In this document: piece after piece, positions 6,916 through 15,586 of the stretch | Position numbering within the stretch: the first letter of the stretch is position 1 | Layout: each line of letters starts with the position of its first letter | From: Terriglobia bacterium | GTDB taxonomy: Bacteria > Acidobacteriota > Terriglobia > Terriglobales > Acidobacteriaceae | DNA: 64,000 nucleotides | Direction of reading: 5' to 3' | NCBI GenBank assembly: GCA_020073215.1 | Contig: JAIQFO010000008.1 | Span: 1-64,000 of the forward strand | Made by a program: the position numbers and the translations under genes | The notes under the pieces: generated by a model | Told to the model about the DNA's origin: nothing | What the model saw: the letters and a program-made list of their open reading frames with translations, nothing else | Database searches by the model: none

Positions 6916-8073
6916 TTGTGGGATGAAAGTGGGGGGGAGCTTCTGGCTGCCAATACGAAACGCGATTATTACGAAGTACTCGGTGTTACCCGTGCGGCCA
7001 CCGATGTCGAGATCAAGAGCGCTTACCGCAAGCTCGCGATGACGTACCATCCGGACCGCAACCCGAATAATCCCGACGCCGAAGAAAAGTTCAAGGAGCT
7101 CACCGAAGCCTACGCCATTCTTGCCGACAGCGAGAAGCGGTCGCTCTACGACCGCTTCGGACACGCCGGCGTGGGCGGTAATGCCGGAGGTCCGGCGGGA
7201 TTCGATCCCACCATCTTCCAGGATTTCGGCGACATTTTTGGAGACATGTTCGGTTTCAGCGACCTGTTCGGACAGGGCGGACGCCGTCGCAGCCGCGCCC
7301 AGCGCGGAGCCGATCTGCGCGAAGACTTGCATCTTGAATTTGATGAAGCCGTGTTCGGCGCCGAGAAGCAAGTCAGTGTGCGCCGCCATGAGACCTGCGA
7401 CTCGTGTCGCGGCAACGGCGCCGCGCCCGGTAAGGCTCCGGTCACCTGCCGGTCGTGCGATGGCCGAGGCCAGGTCCGGTATCAGCAAGGGTTCTTCAGC
7501 ATCGCTCGCACCTGCCCCACCTGCCAGGGCGCAGGCAGCGTAATCACCGATCCGTGCCCGAAGTGCAAGGGCGAAGGCCGCTTGCTGCGCGAGCGCGTGG
7601 TGGAAGCCAAGGTGCCCGCGGGAGTGGAGGACGGCACGCGAATTCGTTTCAGCGGTCTCGGCGAAGCGGGCGCGTTCGGCGGGCCTGCGGGCGATCTGTA
7701 TGTCGTGCTGCACGTCAAAGAGCATGCCTTCTTCGAGCGCGAGGGTAACGACCTGCACTGCGTCGTGCCGATCTCATTCCCCCAGGCCGCTTTGGGCACT
7801 GAGATCGTGGTCCCCACGCTGGAGGGAGAACACAGGCTGAAAGTTCCCGAAGGCACCCAATCGGGGACGTCGTTTCGCATCCGGAACAAAGGCGTGCCCG
7901 TACTCAATGGGCGTGGCAAGGGCGATCTTTACGTCGAGGTGCGAATCCAGACGCCCGCAAAGCTGACCAAGCGCCAGCGCGAATTGCTGACCGAACTGGG
8001 GGAAATATTTCCGGTGGAAAATAAACCGCAGAACCGGTCGCTGTTGGGACGCGTGAAGGATATGTTCGCGTGA
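6916..8073 (+). CDS. dnaJ: chaperone DnaJ
   Basis: Hsp40 cochaperone that delivers substrates to DnaK and stimulates its ATPase. The J domain has DYYEVLGVTRAATDVEIK and the HPD loop (YHPDRNPNN); a Gly/Phe region follows, then four zinc-binding CxxCxGxG repeats (CDSCRGNG, CRSCDGRG, CPTCQGAG, CPKCKGEG), and the C-terminal substrate-binding domains. The start is uncertain: the frame opens with TTG at 6916 and there is no ATG before the J domain; a CTG at 6943 would give the N-terminus AANTKRDYYE usual for the family. A TACAAT lies at 6900-6905, which could give dnaJ a promoter of its own. Confidence 0.95.
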   Translation: MWDESGGELLAANTKRDYYEVLGVTRAATDVEIKSAYRKLAMTYHPDRNPNNPDAEEKFKELTEAYAILADSEKRSLYDRFGHAGVGGNAGGPAGFDPTIFQDFGDIFGDMFGFSDLFGQGGRRRSRAQRGADLREDLHLEFDEAVFGAEKQVSVRRHETCDSCRGNGAAPGKAPVTCRSCDGRGQVRYQQGFFSIARTCPTCQGAGSVITDPCPKCKGEGRLLRERVVEAKVPAGVEDGTRIRFSGLGEAGAFGGPAGDLYVVLHVKEHAFFEREGNDLHCVVPISFPQAALGTEIVVPTLEGEHRLKVPEGTQSGTSFRIRNKGVPVLNGRGKGDLYVEVRIQTPAKLTKRQRELLTELGEIFPVENKPQNRSLLGRVKDMFA

Positions 8074-8075
8074 AG

Positions 8076-8197
8076 CAGTTCTCAGTTCTCAGTTAAAGCT
8101 CTTTCTTTGAACGTGCTTTCGATCGGTCGAAATAGCCAACCATAACGTCCTTGTGTATGTCTTTACTGAGAACTGAGAACTGACAACCGAGAACTGC
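8076..8197. repeat. snap-back repeat, family C (ACTGAGA units)
   Basis: Left arm 8076-8094 is CAGTTCTCAGTTCTCAGTT; right arm 8164-8197 holds ACTGAGAACTGAGAACTGA and a further GAGAACTG. The arms are perfect complements over 18 bp and enclose about 70 nt. The same unit occurs, without the inverted arm, at 108-195. It fills the whole gap between dnaJ and rsmE. Confidence 0.8.
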
Positions 8198-8200
8198 CTC

Positions 8201-8917
8201 ATGACACGCCGCCGCTGGATTGCCGACGAGGTTCGCGGAAACACCGCCGCTTTGGTGGGCGAGCACGCGGTTCATTTGGCTCGCGTGCTGCGCGCGGAAG
8301 TCGGGCAGGAGTTTGACGTTGCAACCGGGGCCGAGGTTCGGGTGGGAACCATTACTTCGATTTCCGACAAGCGCGTTGAATTTACACTTGGCCAGCAGCA
8401 GGCGCTGAAGCCCACGCCGAAGATCACGCTGGCGCTTGCCATTTTCAAGTTTGACCGCATGGAATGGGCGATCGAGAAGTGCACAGAGATCGGCGTCGCT
8501 CGCATCGTTCCGGTAATCGCTCGCCGGACGGATACTCATCTGGCCACCGCCGCAGTGAAGCGCCATGAACGCTGGCAGCGCATCGCTCGTCAGGCGTCCG
8601 AACAGTCGCGACGGACGGCCCCGCCGGAGATTGCGGCTCCGGTTAAATTGAAAGAGCTTGACGGCGTTCTGCCGTTCGACCTGCGGACCCGCGTCGTTCT
8701 TGCTGAAGCCGAAGAAGAGACTCGGCTGGGAGCCGTTTTGCAATCCCGACCAAACGAGGTAGTCCTTGCCATTGGCCCCGAAGGGGGATGGGCCGACGGG
8801 GAACTCGGGTGGTTTCATGAGTCGGGATGGGTAACGGCCTCGCTCGGCAATACAATTCTGCGAGCCGAAACCGCGGCGATTGTCGCCACTGCCATTGTTC
8901 TTGAAGCGCTGCGCTGA
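8201..8917 (+). CDS. rsmE: 16S rRNA (uracil1498-N3)-methyltransferase RsmE
   Basis: SAM-dependent enzyme that methylates N3 of U1498 of 16S rRNA in the 30S subunit. The 238-residue product has an N-terminal PUA-like domain (HAVHLARVLRAEVGQEFDV) and a C-terminal SPOUT trefoil-knot with the family motifs VLAIGPEGGWADGE and SLGNTILRAETA. Length is typical. The neighbourhood dnaJ-rsmE (often dnaJ-prmA-rsmE) is common in bacteria; prmA is missing here and a 120-nt snap-back repeat lies between dnaJ and rsmE. Confidence 0.94.
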   Translation: MTRRRWIADEVRGNTAALVGEHAVHLARVLRAEVGQEFDVATGAEVRVGTITSISDKRVEFTLGQQQALKPTPKITLALAIFKFDRMEWAIEKCTEIGVARIVPVIARRTDTHLATAAVKRHERWQRIARQASEQSRRTAPPEIAAPVKLKELDGVLPFDLRTRVVLAEAEEETRLGAVLQSRPNEVVLAIGPEGGWADGELGWFHESGWVTASLGNTILRAETAAIVATAIVLEALR

Positions 8918-8956
8918 TTCCCTACAGCGAACCCAGAGCCTGCTGTGGGCATAGAC

Positions 8957-9055
8957 AGCTGCCGAGCTACTCCACCCCGTCAAGCCAACACCGGGCTTGA
9001 AGGGGCCCCGGTACGCTCGGCTTGGACGGGCGAGGGCGCCCGTCCCCACACAAGA
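8957..9055. repeat. composite repeat: family E with family F in its loop
   Basis: The outer element is GCCGAGC ... GCTCGGC followed by TGGACGGGCGAGGGCGCCCG and TCCCCACAC, as at 39956-40006 and 44511-44560. In those copies the first hairpin loop is 2-3 nt; here it is replaced by 46 nt that match the stand-alone element at 4535-4585. This reads as one element inserted in another. It ends about 50 nt before the helicase start. Confidence 0.75.
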
Positions 9056-9092
9056 GGCCAGCTTGCGCACAGCCTTCCACAACGACCTCTGA

Positions 9093-9098
9093 TATTCT
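9093..9098 (+). promoter_or_regulatory. -10-like TATTCT before helicase start
   Basis: TATTCT ends 7 nt before the GTG at 9106, and no Shine-Dalgarno is present between them. The spacing fits a leaderless transcript. No clear -35 element. Confidence 0.35.
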
Positions 9099-9105
9099 CC
9101 GGCTA

Positions 9106-12100
9106 GTGGCTGCAACTTTCCCACTTGCGACGAAGATTGTTCCCGATGAGCACCAGCGGCAAGCCATCGAACACGTCGATGGCCCGATACTGGTGATCGC
9201 CGGCGCTGGCACCGGGAAGACCACCGTGCTCACGCAGCGGGTGGCCAGCCTCATCCGCGAAGGCCACGCCCGCCCTGACGAAATTCTTGCGCTCACCTAT
9301 ACCGAAAATTCGGCCGCGGAAATGCTGGCGCGCGTGCAACGAGAACTGAAGGGTACGGGCATCGACGGGTTGCAGGCCTGCACGTTCCACGCCTGGTGTT
9401 TCGGATTGCTGCAGCGTCGCGGCGCCGGTTTTGGGGTGCTTGACGATAAGGATCTCTGGGTGTTCTTGCGCCGGCGAATCCGCGATCTGCGCCTGAAGCA
9501 CTTTGTGCGCGCCGCCAACGTCGGTCAGTTCCTCGATAGCCTGCTCGATTTCATGCGTCGTTGTCAGGACGAACTGGTCGGTCCTGAAGAATATGCGCGT
9601 TATGTCGAGCGTCTCGAGCGCGGCGAAATCCCTTTACCTCGCGTGGCCAAGTCGAAAAATCAGGCGGATCTGGAGAAAGGCGAGATACTCGAACGCTGCC
9701 AGGAAATCGCCCGCGTCTTCGCCACCGTGGAAAATATCCTTCGAGAGAAGAACCTGGGTACGTTTGGCCACATGATCACCAAGGCCTATCAGGTGCTGAA
9801 AGACGATCCTAAGTTGCTCGAAGAAGAACGGCTTCGTACCCGCTTCGTGCTGGTGGATGAATTTCAGGACGCGAATTTTGCCCAGGTCGAAATTCTCTCG
9901 TTGCTTGCGGGAACGGCGGCGAACGTTTTTGCGGTGGGCGATCCGGATCAGGCGATCTACCAGTTCCGCGGCGCTTCGAGTGAAGCCTTCACGCTCTTCG
10001 TAAGGAATTTTCCGGCGGCGCGGGTCGTTGTACTGGGAAAGAATCGGCGTTCGCTCTCGCCGATTCTGCGTTCTGCTTTTGGAATCGTGAATGAGAACCC
10101 GCCGGTATTCGGATCAGCGCCCGCACGAGCACGCTCGCAACCGGGGATTTCAATCTCCTACCAGCGAGCCCCTCTGGAATCGCTGCGCGACGAGGAGGCG
10201 AAGCAGCGAGGTGAGACCACCACCGCGCGGCTGGTCGAGATTGTGACCTGGAGAGATAAAGAAGTGGAGGCCGCTGACCTGGCTCGCCGCATCCAGAAAA
10301 AGCGCAAGGACAAGGACAAGGATAAAGACCAGCGCTGCGCGTGGAGCGATTTTGCCGTGCTTTATCGCCAGCATAACCATCGCGATGAACTGGTTCATGA
10401 ACTCGCCGAACGCGGCATTCCCTTCTCCATCGAAGGACTGGATGTGCTCGACACGGCCGAGGTTCGCGACGTGGTGGCGTGCCTGACCGCGGCTGTGTCT
10501 CCGAACGATGCGGCCAGCCTCTTCCGGGTGGCGGCGCTGCCCCAGTTCGGCATCGACCCAATGGAATTGAGGGCGGCGATGAGGGCGCTGCGGCACGAGG
10601 CGCTCGATCTTCGGACAGTGTTGGGACGGTTACCGAACGGCGCGGCGCTGCTGGAGAGTGTCGAGAACGTGCACCGGGAAATGGGGAAGGACGGAGTTCG
10701 CGCGGACGACGCGGTCGACCTTGTCATCCGTCACTTTGCGCTCCGGCGGTCGCAGTTGACCGGCGCTTTTCTGAAGTTTGTGGAAGCGTGGCACAACAAA
10801 GCCATCGCGGAAACGGGTAGCCCTTCTGAATTTCTCGAGTACCTCGACTATTTTGTGCAGGCAAAAGGCACGATTCCGCTGCCGCGCAGTGCGGACGATG
10901 CGGTGCAGCTTTTGACCGCCCACGCCGCCAAGGGACTTGAGTTCCGGCACGTGGCCATCCTTCGCGGATCTTCGACTTGGTTCCCGATGGCCTACCGGGA
11001 GCCGCTGGTTGCGTTTCCGCCAGACCTGCGCCGGTCGAACGCATCGTCGGCGGACCAGTCCGCGACCGACGACAAAACACTGCACGAAGAGGAAGAGCGT
11101 CGCCTTTTCTACGTCGCGATGACCCGCGCCAAGGACACGTTGGCGATCTACGCGCACCAGGGTCAGGGCAAAAAGGATCCCAAACCGACAAAGTTCCTGC
11201 GCGAGTTCATGATTCACCCGGCTTACAAGAAATTCTGGTCCACCCACTCCGCGGCGGCTGTGCAGGACACTTTGTTCGCCGAAGAAGAACAGAGAATCGC
11301 CTTGCAGCAATCGAACGTGGCCGGGTGGTTGCTCATGGAGCCGTCGGTGAATTTTGTTACCGGCCTGAGCGCGTCGGCCGTTGAAATCTACGAAGAGTGT
11401 CCGCTGCGCTTCAAACTCGAACGGGAGTGGAACCTGCCGCGCGACGTCTCCGCCGCACTGCACTACGGAGCGGCCATGCACGGGGTGCTGCGAAGCTTCT
11501 ACGACGCGCAACGCTATCAACGCGAAATCAGCGACGACGAGTTGCTCGAACAGTTCCGGGCCCAGTTGGCTTCGGCGGGCATCGCCGACCGTTATCAGTA
11601 TGAGTTGTATCTACGGCAGGGGAGGGAGCAGTTGCGGCAATTCTTCGATTCCGCGCGCAATGCTCCGCGGCCCGAGGTGCTTGAGACCGAAAGCAAATTT
11701 GAACTGCAAATGGGCAGCGTAAAACTTGCCGGACGCATTGACCGCATGGATCGCCTCAGCCCTGACGCCGTCGCGATTGTCGACTACAAGACGGGCAAGC
11801 CCAAGTCACAAGAGGACGCGGACAAGAGCCTGCAACTCTCCCTGTATGCGCTCGCCGCCAGGGACGCGCTGGGGAAGCGCGCCGACCGCTTGATCTTCCA
11901 TAACCTCGAAAACAATACGCCCGTTTGCACCAGGCGGACCGATGCCGAACTGGAAGCCGCGAAGCTGCGCGTGCAAAAAGTGGCGGAGGGAATCGCGCGG
12001 GGAGAGTTTCCGCCGAATCCCAAGTATCATTGCGCATTTTGTCCCTATCGCAATCTCTGTCCGGCAACAGAGAAGGTCGTTGCGGCTCCGCAGAAGAAAT

Positions 12101-12120
12101 CGGCGTCTCGCGTGAACTAG
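9106..12120 (+). CDS. UvrD/Rep-type helicase fused to PD-(D/E)XK nuclease
   Basis: Superfamily 1A DNA helicase with a C-terminal RecB-like nuclease, 1004 residues, probably acting in double-strand-break processing or repair. Helicase motifs are complete: Walker A GAGTGKTTVLTQRV, motif II VDEFQDAN, motif III GDPDQAIYQFRGA, motif V LTAHAAKGLEFRHV, motif VI RRLFYVAMTRAKD. The C-terminal part has LSASAVEIYEECPLRFKLE, GAAMHGVLRSF, the nuclease core VDYKTGKP, and CAFCPYRNLC, which with the earlier Cys forms the Fe-S staple of AddB/RecB-type nucleases. The GTG at 9106 is preferred; an upstream in-frame start at 9022 would translate an intergenic repeat. A KDKDKDKDQ tract near residues 402-410 shares 22 identical nt with an unrelated gene at 41033-41054. 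No addB partner is nearby. Confidence 0.9.
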   Translation: MAATFPLATKIVPDEHQRQAIEHVDGPILVIAGAGTGKTTVLTQRVASLIREGHARPDEILALTYTENSAAEMLARVQRELKGTGIDGLQACTFHAWCFGLLQRRGAGFGVLDDKDLWVFLRRRIRDLRLKHFVRAANVGQFLDSLLDFMRRCQDELVGPEEYARYVERLERGEIPLPRVAKSKNQADLEKGEILERCQEIARVFATVENILREKNLGTFGHMITKAYQVLKDDPKLLEEERLRTRFVLVDEFQDANFAQVEILSLLAGTAANVFAVGDPDQAIYQFRGASSEAFTLFVRNFPAARVVVLGKNRRSLSPILRSAFGIVNENPPVFGSAPARARSQPGISISYQRAPLESLRDEEAKQRGETTTARLVEIVTWRDKEVEAADLARRIQKKRKDKDKDKDQRCAWSDFAVLYRQHNHRDELVHELAERGIPFSIEGLDVLDTAEVRDVVACLTAAVSPNDAASLFRVAALPQFGIDPMELRAAMRALRHEALDLRTVLGRLPNGAALLESVENVHREMGKDGVRADDAVDLVIRHFALRRSQLTGAFLKFVEAWHNKAIAETGSPSEFLEYLDYFVQAKGTIPLPRSADDAVQLLTAHAAKGLEFRHVAILRGSSTWFPMAYREPLVAFPPDLRRSNASSADQSATDDKTLHEEEERRLFYVAMTRAKDTLAIYAHQGQGKKDPKPTKFLREFMIHPAYKKFWSTHSAAAVQDTLFAEEEQRIALQQSNVAGWLLMEPSVNFVTGLSASAVEIYEECPLRFKLEREWNLPRDVSAALHYGAAMHGVLRSFYDAQRYQREISDDELLEQFRAQLASAGIADRYQYELYLRQGREQLRQFFDSARNAPRPEVLETESKFELQMGSVKLAGRIDRMDRLSPDAVAIVDYKTGKPKSQEDADKSLQLSLYALAARDALGKRADRLIFHNLENNTPVCTRRTDAELEAAKLRVQKVAEGIARGEFPPNPKYHCAFCPYRNLCPATEKVVAAPQKKSASRVN

Positions 12121-12173
12121 GAACGGTCGCACAAGCTCGCCGACTAGATTCGAACCTTGTCATCATTCGACCT

Positions 12174-12252
12174 TGTCATCCTGAGCGAAGCGAAGGACCT
12201 GCTTTTTGCCCGAACTGCGAGACAGCGGGTCCTTCGCTTCGCTCGGGATGAC
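12174..12252. repeat. snap-back repeat, family D copy 1
   Basis: Left arm 12174-12203 (TGTCATCCTGAGCGAAGCGA, AGGACCTGCT) and right arm 12223-12252 are near-perfect complements (two mismatches) around a 19-nt loop. A perfect copy is at 51841-51920 and a degenerate one at about 58498-58560. It lies just after the helicase stop and could stop or stabilise transcripts, though no T-run follows. Confidence 0.85.
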
Positions 12253-12283
12253 AATTCATAATTGGGCGGAAAATGTGCTGCAA

Positions 12284-12313
12284 AAGTGCCGCCAGAGTGC
12301 CGCCAGAGTGCCG
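12284..12313. repeat. 11-bp tandem repeat
   Basis: The unit GTGCCGCCAGA occurs 2.6 times in succession. It lies just beyond the terminator of the minus-strand micro-gene. Confidence 0.6.
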
Positions 12314-12315
12314 CA

Positions 12316-12342
12316 AAAAACTTAGGGGACGCTCATCGCGTC
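12316..12342 (-). terminator. rho-independent terminator of the micro-gene
   Basis: Read on the minus strand, AGGGGACGC, loop GATGA, GCGTCCCCT form a strong stem, followed by AAGTTTTTTG. It lies about 30 nt after the stop of the 14-codon ORF at 12370-12414. The T-run on the minus strand sets the direction. Confidence 0.8.
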
Positions 12343-12369
12343 CCCTTGGTCGTTGCCTGTTGCGGGTGC

Positions 12370-12414
12370 CTAGTGCTTCTTTGCTTTCTTCTTTGCTTTC
12401 TTTTTGGTTGCCAT
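12370..12414 (-). CDS. 14-residue lysine-rich peptide (micro-gene)
   Basis: Encodes MATKKKAKKKAKKH, resembling a single repeat of the Lys/Ala tails of bacterial histone H1-like proteins. The case for a real gene is its complete signal set on the minus strand: promoter TTGACT-N17-TATACA (12508-12480), a 60-nt leader, an AGGGAGA Shine-Dalgarno ending about 9 nt before the ATG, the ORF, and a strong terminator (12342-12316). The transcript would be about 160 nt. A polycation this small might bind nucleic acid, but no function can be assigned. The alternative is that the unit makes a small RNA and the ORF is incidental, though the Shine-Dalgarno argues against this. Confidence 0.5.
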   Translation of the reverse strand: MATKKKAKKKAKKH

Positions 12415-12479
12415 GGATCTATTCTCCCTTTCCATTCTTCATGGAATTTCGCAACGGTGTTTTGTTGCAACTGTTTGAA

Positions 12480-12508
12480 TGTATAGAGTCAACGCAGAAC
12501 GAAGTCAA
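12480..12508 (-). promoter_or_regulatory. sigma-70 type promoter of the micro-gene
   Basis: On the minus strand TTGACT (12508-12503), a 17-bp spacer, then TATACA (12485-12480). Transcription would start near 12474 and reach the 14-codon ORF and terminator. Confidence 0.6.
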
Positions 12509-12780
12509 GAGAAAAATGATCGAAACGGACGCATCGAACGACGCACCAAAGTCACAGCGCGATGTCGCGCGGGAAGAAAAAGTTTGCGTGACGGTCGTGA
12601 AGAACTCTCCGTGTTCGGCCAGCGCGTGATCCGCCAGGCGAAGTTTCCAAGACCACCCATCGCGGGGATGCCGGCATGCTGGAGTGGCAAACCGTTGCGA
12701 CGGTTCCTGCGATCGATCCTTCGGCGGTCTATAATGAAAAGCGATTTTGAAGCGACGGATGTATTGGAAGGAGCGCAATT
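12509..12780. other. intergenic region upstream of the thiolase gene
   Basis: No gene is supported. TATAAT at 12730-12735 is a good -10 candidate for the thiolase gene, with a weak -35 (CTGCGA at 12707-12712, 17-bp spacing). GGAAGGAG just before 12778 is the thiolase Shine-Dalgarno. Confidence 0.5.
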
Positions 12781-13974
12781 ATGGCTGGTTCGAATGAAGT
12801 TGTGATCATCGCGGGATGCCGCACGCCGATCGGAAAATTTCAGGGAAGTCTGAGCGATATGACTGCTTCGCAAATCGGAGCAGTCGTGGTGCGCGAAGCG
12901 GTCAAGCGAGCGAATCTCCAGCCGCAGCAGGTCGATGAGTGCATTATGGGTAACGTTGTCTCCGCCGGACTCGGGCAAAATCCGGCGCGGCAGGCGGCAT
13001 TATTCGGAGGCCTCGCACCCGAAGTAGGTGCCATGACCATTAACAAGGTGTGCGGCTCGGGACTGAAAGCGGTTGCACTGGCGGCGCAGGCCATCGAGAC
13101 CGGCAACAGTTCGATCGTCGTTGCCGGCGGCATGGAGTCCATGACCAACGCACCGTATCTTCTCCCGAACGCGCGCAAGGGATACCGCCTGGGCAACGGA
13201 CAACTGGTCGACTCCATGGTGCACGATGGACTGTGGGACATTTACAACGACTATCACATGGGACTGACGGGCGAGAACGTTGCCGAGAAATACGGCATTA
13301 CCCGCGAAGAGCAGGACGAGTTCGCCGTCAACTCGCACCGCAAGGCCATCGCCGCCCAGAAAGAATGCCGCTTCAAAGCGCAGATTGTGCCGGTTGAGAT
13401 TCCAGCCAGGAAGAAAGGCCAGCCGCCGGTGATCTTTGATAAGGACGAAGGTCCGCGCGAAGACACTACCATCGAAGCCCTGCGCGCACTCAAGCCCGCT
13501 TTCAAGAAAGATGGCACGGTTACGGCCGGCAACGCTCCCGGGGTCAACGATGGAGCGGCGGCGGTGGTTGTGACCAGCGCGGCGCGGGCGAAAGAACTGG
13601 GGGCGACGGCGATGGTCCGCATTGTGGCGCAGGCGACCAGCGGAGTCGAGCCAAAGTGGGTGATGATGGCTCCGGTCGGCGCGGTGCGGAAAATCTGGGA
13701 GAAGACGGGCTGGAAGAAAGACGATGTCGATCTCTACGAACTGAACGAAGCGTTTTCGGTGCAGGCGCTTGGAGTCTGCCGCGAACTGGGGCTCGATATG
13801 AACCGCGTGAACGTGAACGGAGGCGCGGTGGCTCTCGGCCATCCCATCGGCGCCAGCGGAGCGCGTGTGCTCGTTACCTTGATTTATGAAATGGTTCGGC
13901 GCGACGTGCATCGCGGAATTGCGGCGCTTTGTTTGGGCGGGGGGAACGCAGTGGCCATGGCGGTCGAGCGGTAG
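12781..13974 (+). CDS. acetyl-CoA C-acetyltransferase (thiolase II)
   Basis: Condenses two acetyl-CoA to acetoacetyl-CoA, or the reverse, in fatty-acid, ketone or polyhydroxybutyrate metabolism. The 397-residue product shows all thiolase active-site blocks: the acylated Cys in [11 protein letters not shown] (about residue 88), [20 protein letters not shown] with the catalytic His (about 353), and [10 protein letters not shown] with the second Cys (about 384). The Shine-Dalgarno GGAAGGAG precedes the ATG. It stands alone, so the sequence does not say which pathway it serves; atoB or phaA are both possible names. Confidence 0.94.
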   Translation: MAGSNEVVIIAGCRTPIGKFQGSLSDMTASQIGAVVVREAVKRANLQPQQVDECIMGNVVSAGLGQNPARQAALFGGLAPEVGAMTINKVCGSGLKAVALAAQAIETGNSSIVVAGGMESMTNAPYLLPNARKGYRLGNGQLVDSMVHDGLWDIYNDYHMGLTGENVAEKYGITREEQDEFAVNSHRKAIAAQKECRFKAQIVPVEIPARKKGQPPVIFDKDEGPREDTTIEALRALKPAFKKDGTVTAGNAPGVNDGAAAVVVTSAARAKELGATAMVRIVAQATSGVEPKWVMMAPVGAVRKIWEKTGWKKDDVDLYELNEAFSVQALGVCRELGLDMNRVNVNGGAVALGHPIGASGARVLVTLIYEMVRRDVHRGIAALCLGGGNAVAMAVER

Positions 13975-14023
13975 GAAGATTCTGAACCGGGTTGCAAGCG
14001 TAATGCGTTGCTCTTGCCCCAAA

Positions 14024-15586
14024 CTACCTACGTTCCCAGGCTTCTTCGCCATCCGGAAAAGTGTGGACGAGTTGATAGTTTGCGTGAAGGTAGCTGCGCA
14101 GTGGCGCAATGTGTTCTGTCCAAGGGCGACGAGGATCAATCGGATAATTGAATCGTGCAGTCCAGAGCACGTAGCGCACTTCCCTTGCATCCAGTTGCTG
14201 AACGACCCGTTTGGCCCACTCCGGATTGAGCATGGTAGCTGCAGTATCGAGAAAGACCGGATTGCGTAAATCCAGCGGGATGTACACACCGGGCCATCCA
14301 GCTTCAAACAAAAAGTCTCCTGGAACGGAGTGCTGGGAGAGCCACGTTAGCCTTTCGTACTCCGCCACGCTCGTAGCGCACTGTCCGCCCGGCAGTTGGG
14401 CCCTGACGTAGTCGTGCCGCTGGGTTGAGCACACTCGCTGCACAGCCAAACAACCGACGCCAATCCATACTACGGCGAGTGCATACCGCCGTACTTTGAG
14501 GTTTTGCGCAAGCCACCATACAAACAAAATAACGCCCGGCATCGACACCGCGTACAGGCGCAACCAGTTCAGACTGAAGACCAGTTCGAGCAAGAGACAA
14601 GAACCCACGATCGCAAGGAGCGCGACCTCCGAATGCCCAGAGGTAGCGCTACCACGCCTCCGCCAGCTTCGAGCGAGTGCCAGTGCGTAGCCGATCGGCA
14701 ACATGGCATACACGAAGGCATACTGTCCGTATTCGTACACCAGCGATATCACAGGTACGGTGCGCCAGGTCTGGGGTTCGGGCATTCCTAGCAGCGCCGT
14801 CTCCGGCCTATGAACCATCACTCTCAGCACGTAATAGACCTGACAATAGAGCAACCGCCCTATGCCAACTCGGGCAATGAAATAGGCATTCAGGGAGAGC
14901 AGAGCGATGAAAAATCCGGCTAACAACGTCCGCTCCATTCTCCAGAAGCTTTGCCCGGATCGGGAAGGCACGTTACTGTCCCTTAGAAACAAAGAAATTG
15001 CGAACAGGGCAGCGATCGCATGGGTCTGTGTAAAGAAGGAGGCGAGGCCGAGCAAGGCTCCTGCCCAACCGAGCCTATGAGCGTCAGTTCCTCGCATCAA
15101 GACAGCAACCGCCGTCATGATTGCGAGCACGCTGAACCAATGGTGGGTGGCGTTCAACAGGCGAGAATAGATCAAGGTAAGAAACAGCAGTGTCGCAAGG
15201 ACGGCAAGACTCCTGTGCATCAGCTTTACGGCAATCTCGAAGCAGACCCAACACAACGCCACCCCGAGCAGCAGTACGACGGTATCAGTCGCCCAGATGC
15301 GAGGCCCGAGAGTTTTGAAGACGGCGAAGTAGACCAGGTCTGTCCCCGGAGGGGTGAACTGAAAAAAGTCGAGGTACGGAAGTTCGGCATGCAACATCCG
15401 TTGCCCGTTCATCCAAAAGAAAAGCTGGTCCCCACTAAGCAACACGGGAGTGCCTGGCAGAATAAAAAGATTGAGATACAGGTAGGCGGCTACGCCAGCC
15501 AGCAGCAACACGAGCGTGATCCAGACTTTTTCCGGCTCATCAGGTTGCATAGGTAACCGGCTTCCGCTCGTGATAGTCGACATCAT
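14024..15586 (-). CDS. polytopic membrane protein, glycosyltransferase-39/GT-C-like
   Basis: The 520-residue product has about 10-12 hydrophobic helices and a soluble C-terminal part of about 120 residues. The layout (first helix, then a loop with DQLFFWMNGQRML and PYLDFFQFTPPGTDLVYF) resembles GT-C fold enzymes such as ArnT and PMT, which transfer sugars from polyprenyl carriers at the outer face of the inner membrane. The usual Asp-Glu pair of the first loop is not clear, so donor and acceptor cannot be given. The start may also be the second Met (MQPDEPEK, at 15550). It is a single gene with no glycan cluster around it. Confidence 0.6.
   Translation of the reverse strand: MMSTITSGSRLPMQPDEPEKVWITLVLLLAGVAAYLYLNLFILPGTPVLLSGDQLFFWMNGQRMLHAELPYLDFFQFTPPGTDLVYFAVFKTLGPRIWATDTVVLLLGVALCWVCFEIAVKLMHRSLAVLATLLFLTLIYSRLLNATHHWFSVLAIMTAVAVLMRGTDAHRLGWAGALLGLASFFTQTHAIAALFAISLFLRDSNVPSRSGQSFWRMERTLLAGFFIALLSLNAYFIARVGIGRLLYCQVYYVLRVMVHRPETALLGMPEPQTWRTVPVISLVYEYGQYAFVYAMLPIGYALALARSWRRRGSATSGHSEVALLAIVGSCLLLELVFSLNWLRLYAVSMPGVILFVWWLAQNLKVRRYALAVVWIGVGCLAVQRVCSTQRHDYVRAQLPGGQCATSVAEYERLTWLSQHSVPGDFLFEAGWPGVYIPLDLRNPVFLDTAATMLNPEWAKRVVQQLDAREVRYVLWTARFNYPIDPRRPWTEHIAPLRSYLHANYQLVHTFPDGEEAWERR

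Noticed and set aside
9022..9105. Upstream start for the helicase gene
   Set aside because: The extra residues are the translation of the family E repeat, and a -10 element lies within the segment.
12262..12629. Small plus-strand frames of 74 and 118 codons
   Set aside because: They overlap the tandem repeat and run antisense to the better supported micro-gene unit; composition is not coding-like.
14024..15586. Assignment as a specific mannosyl- or arabinosyltransferase
   Set aside because: Only the general GT-C-like topology is visible; the diagnostic acidic pair and context are missing.
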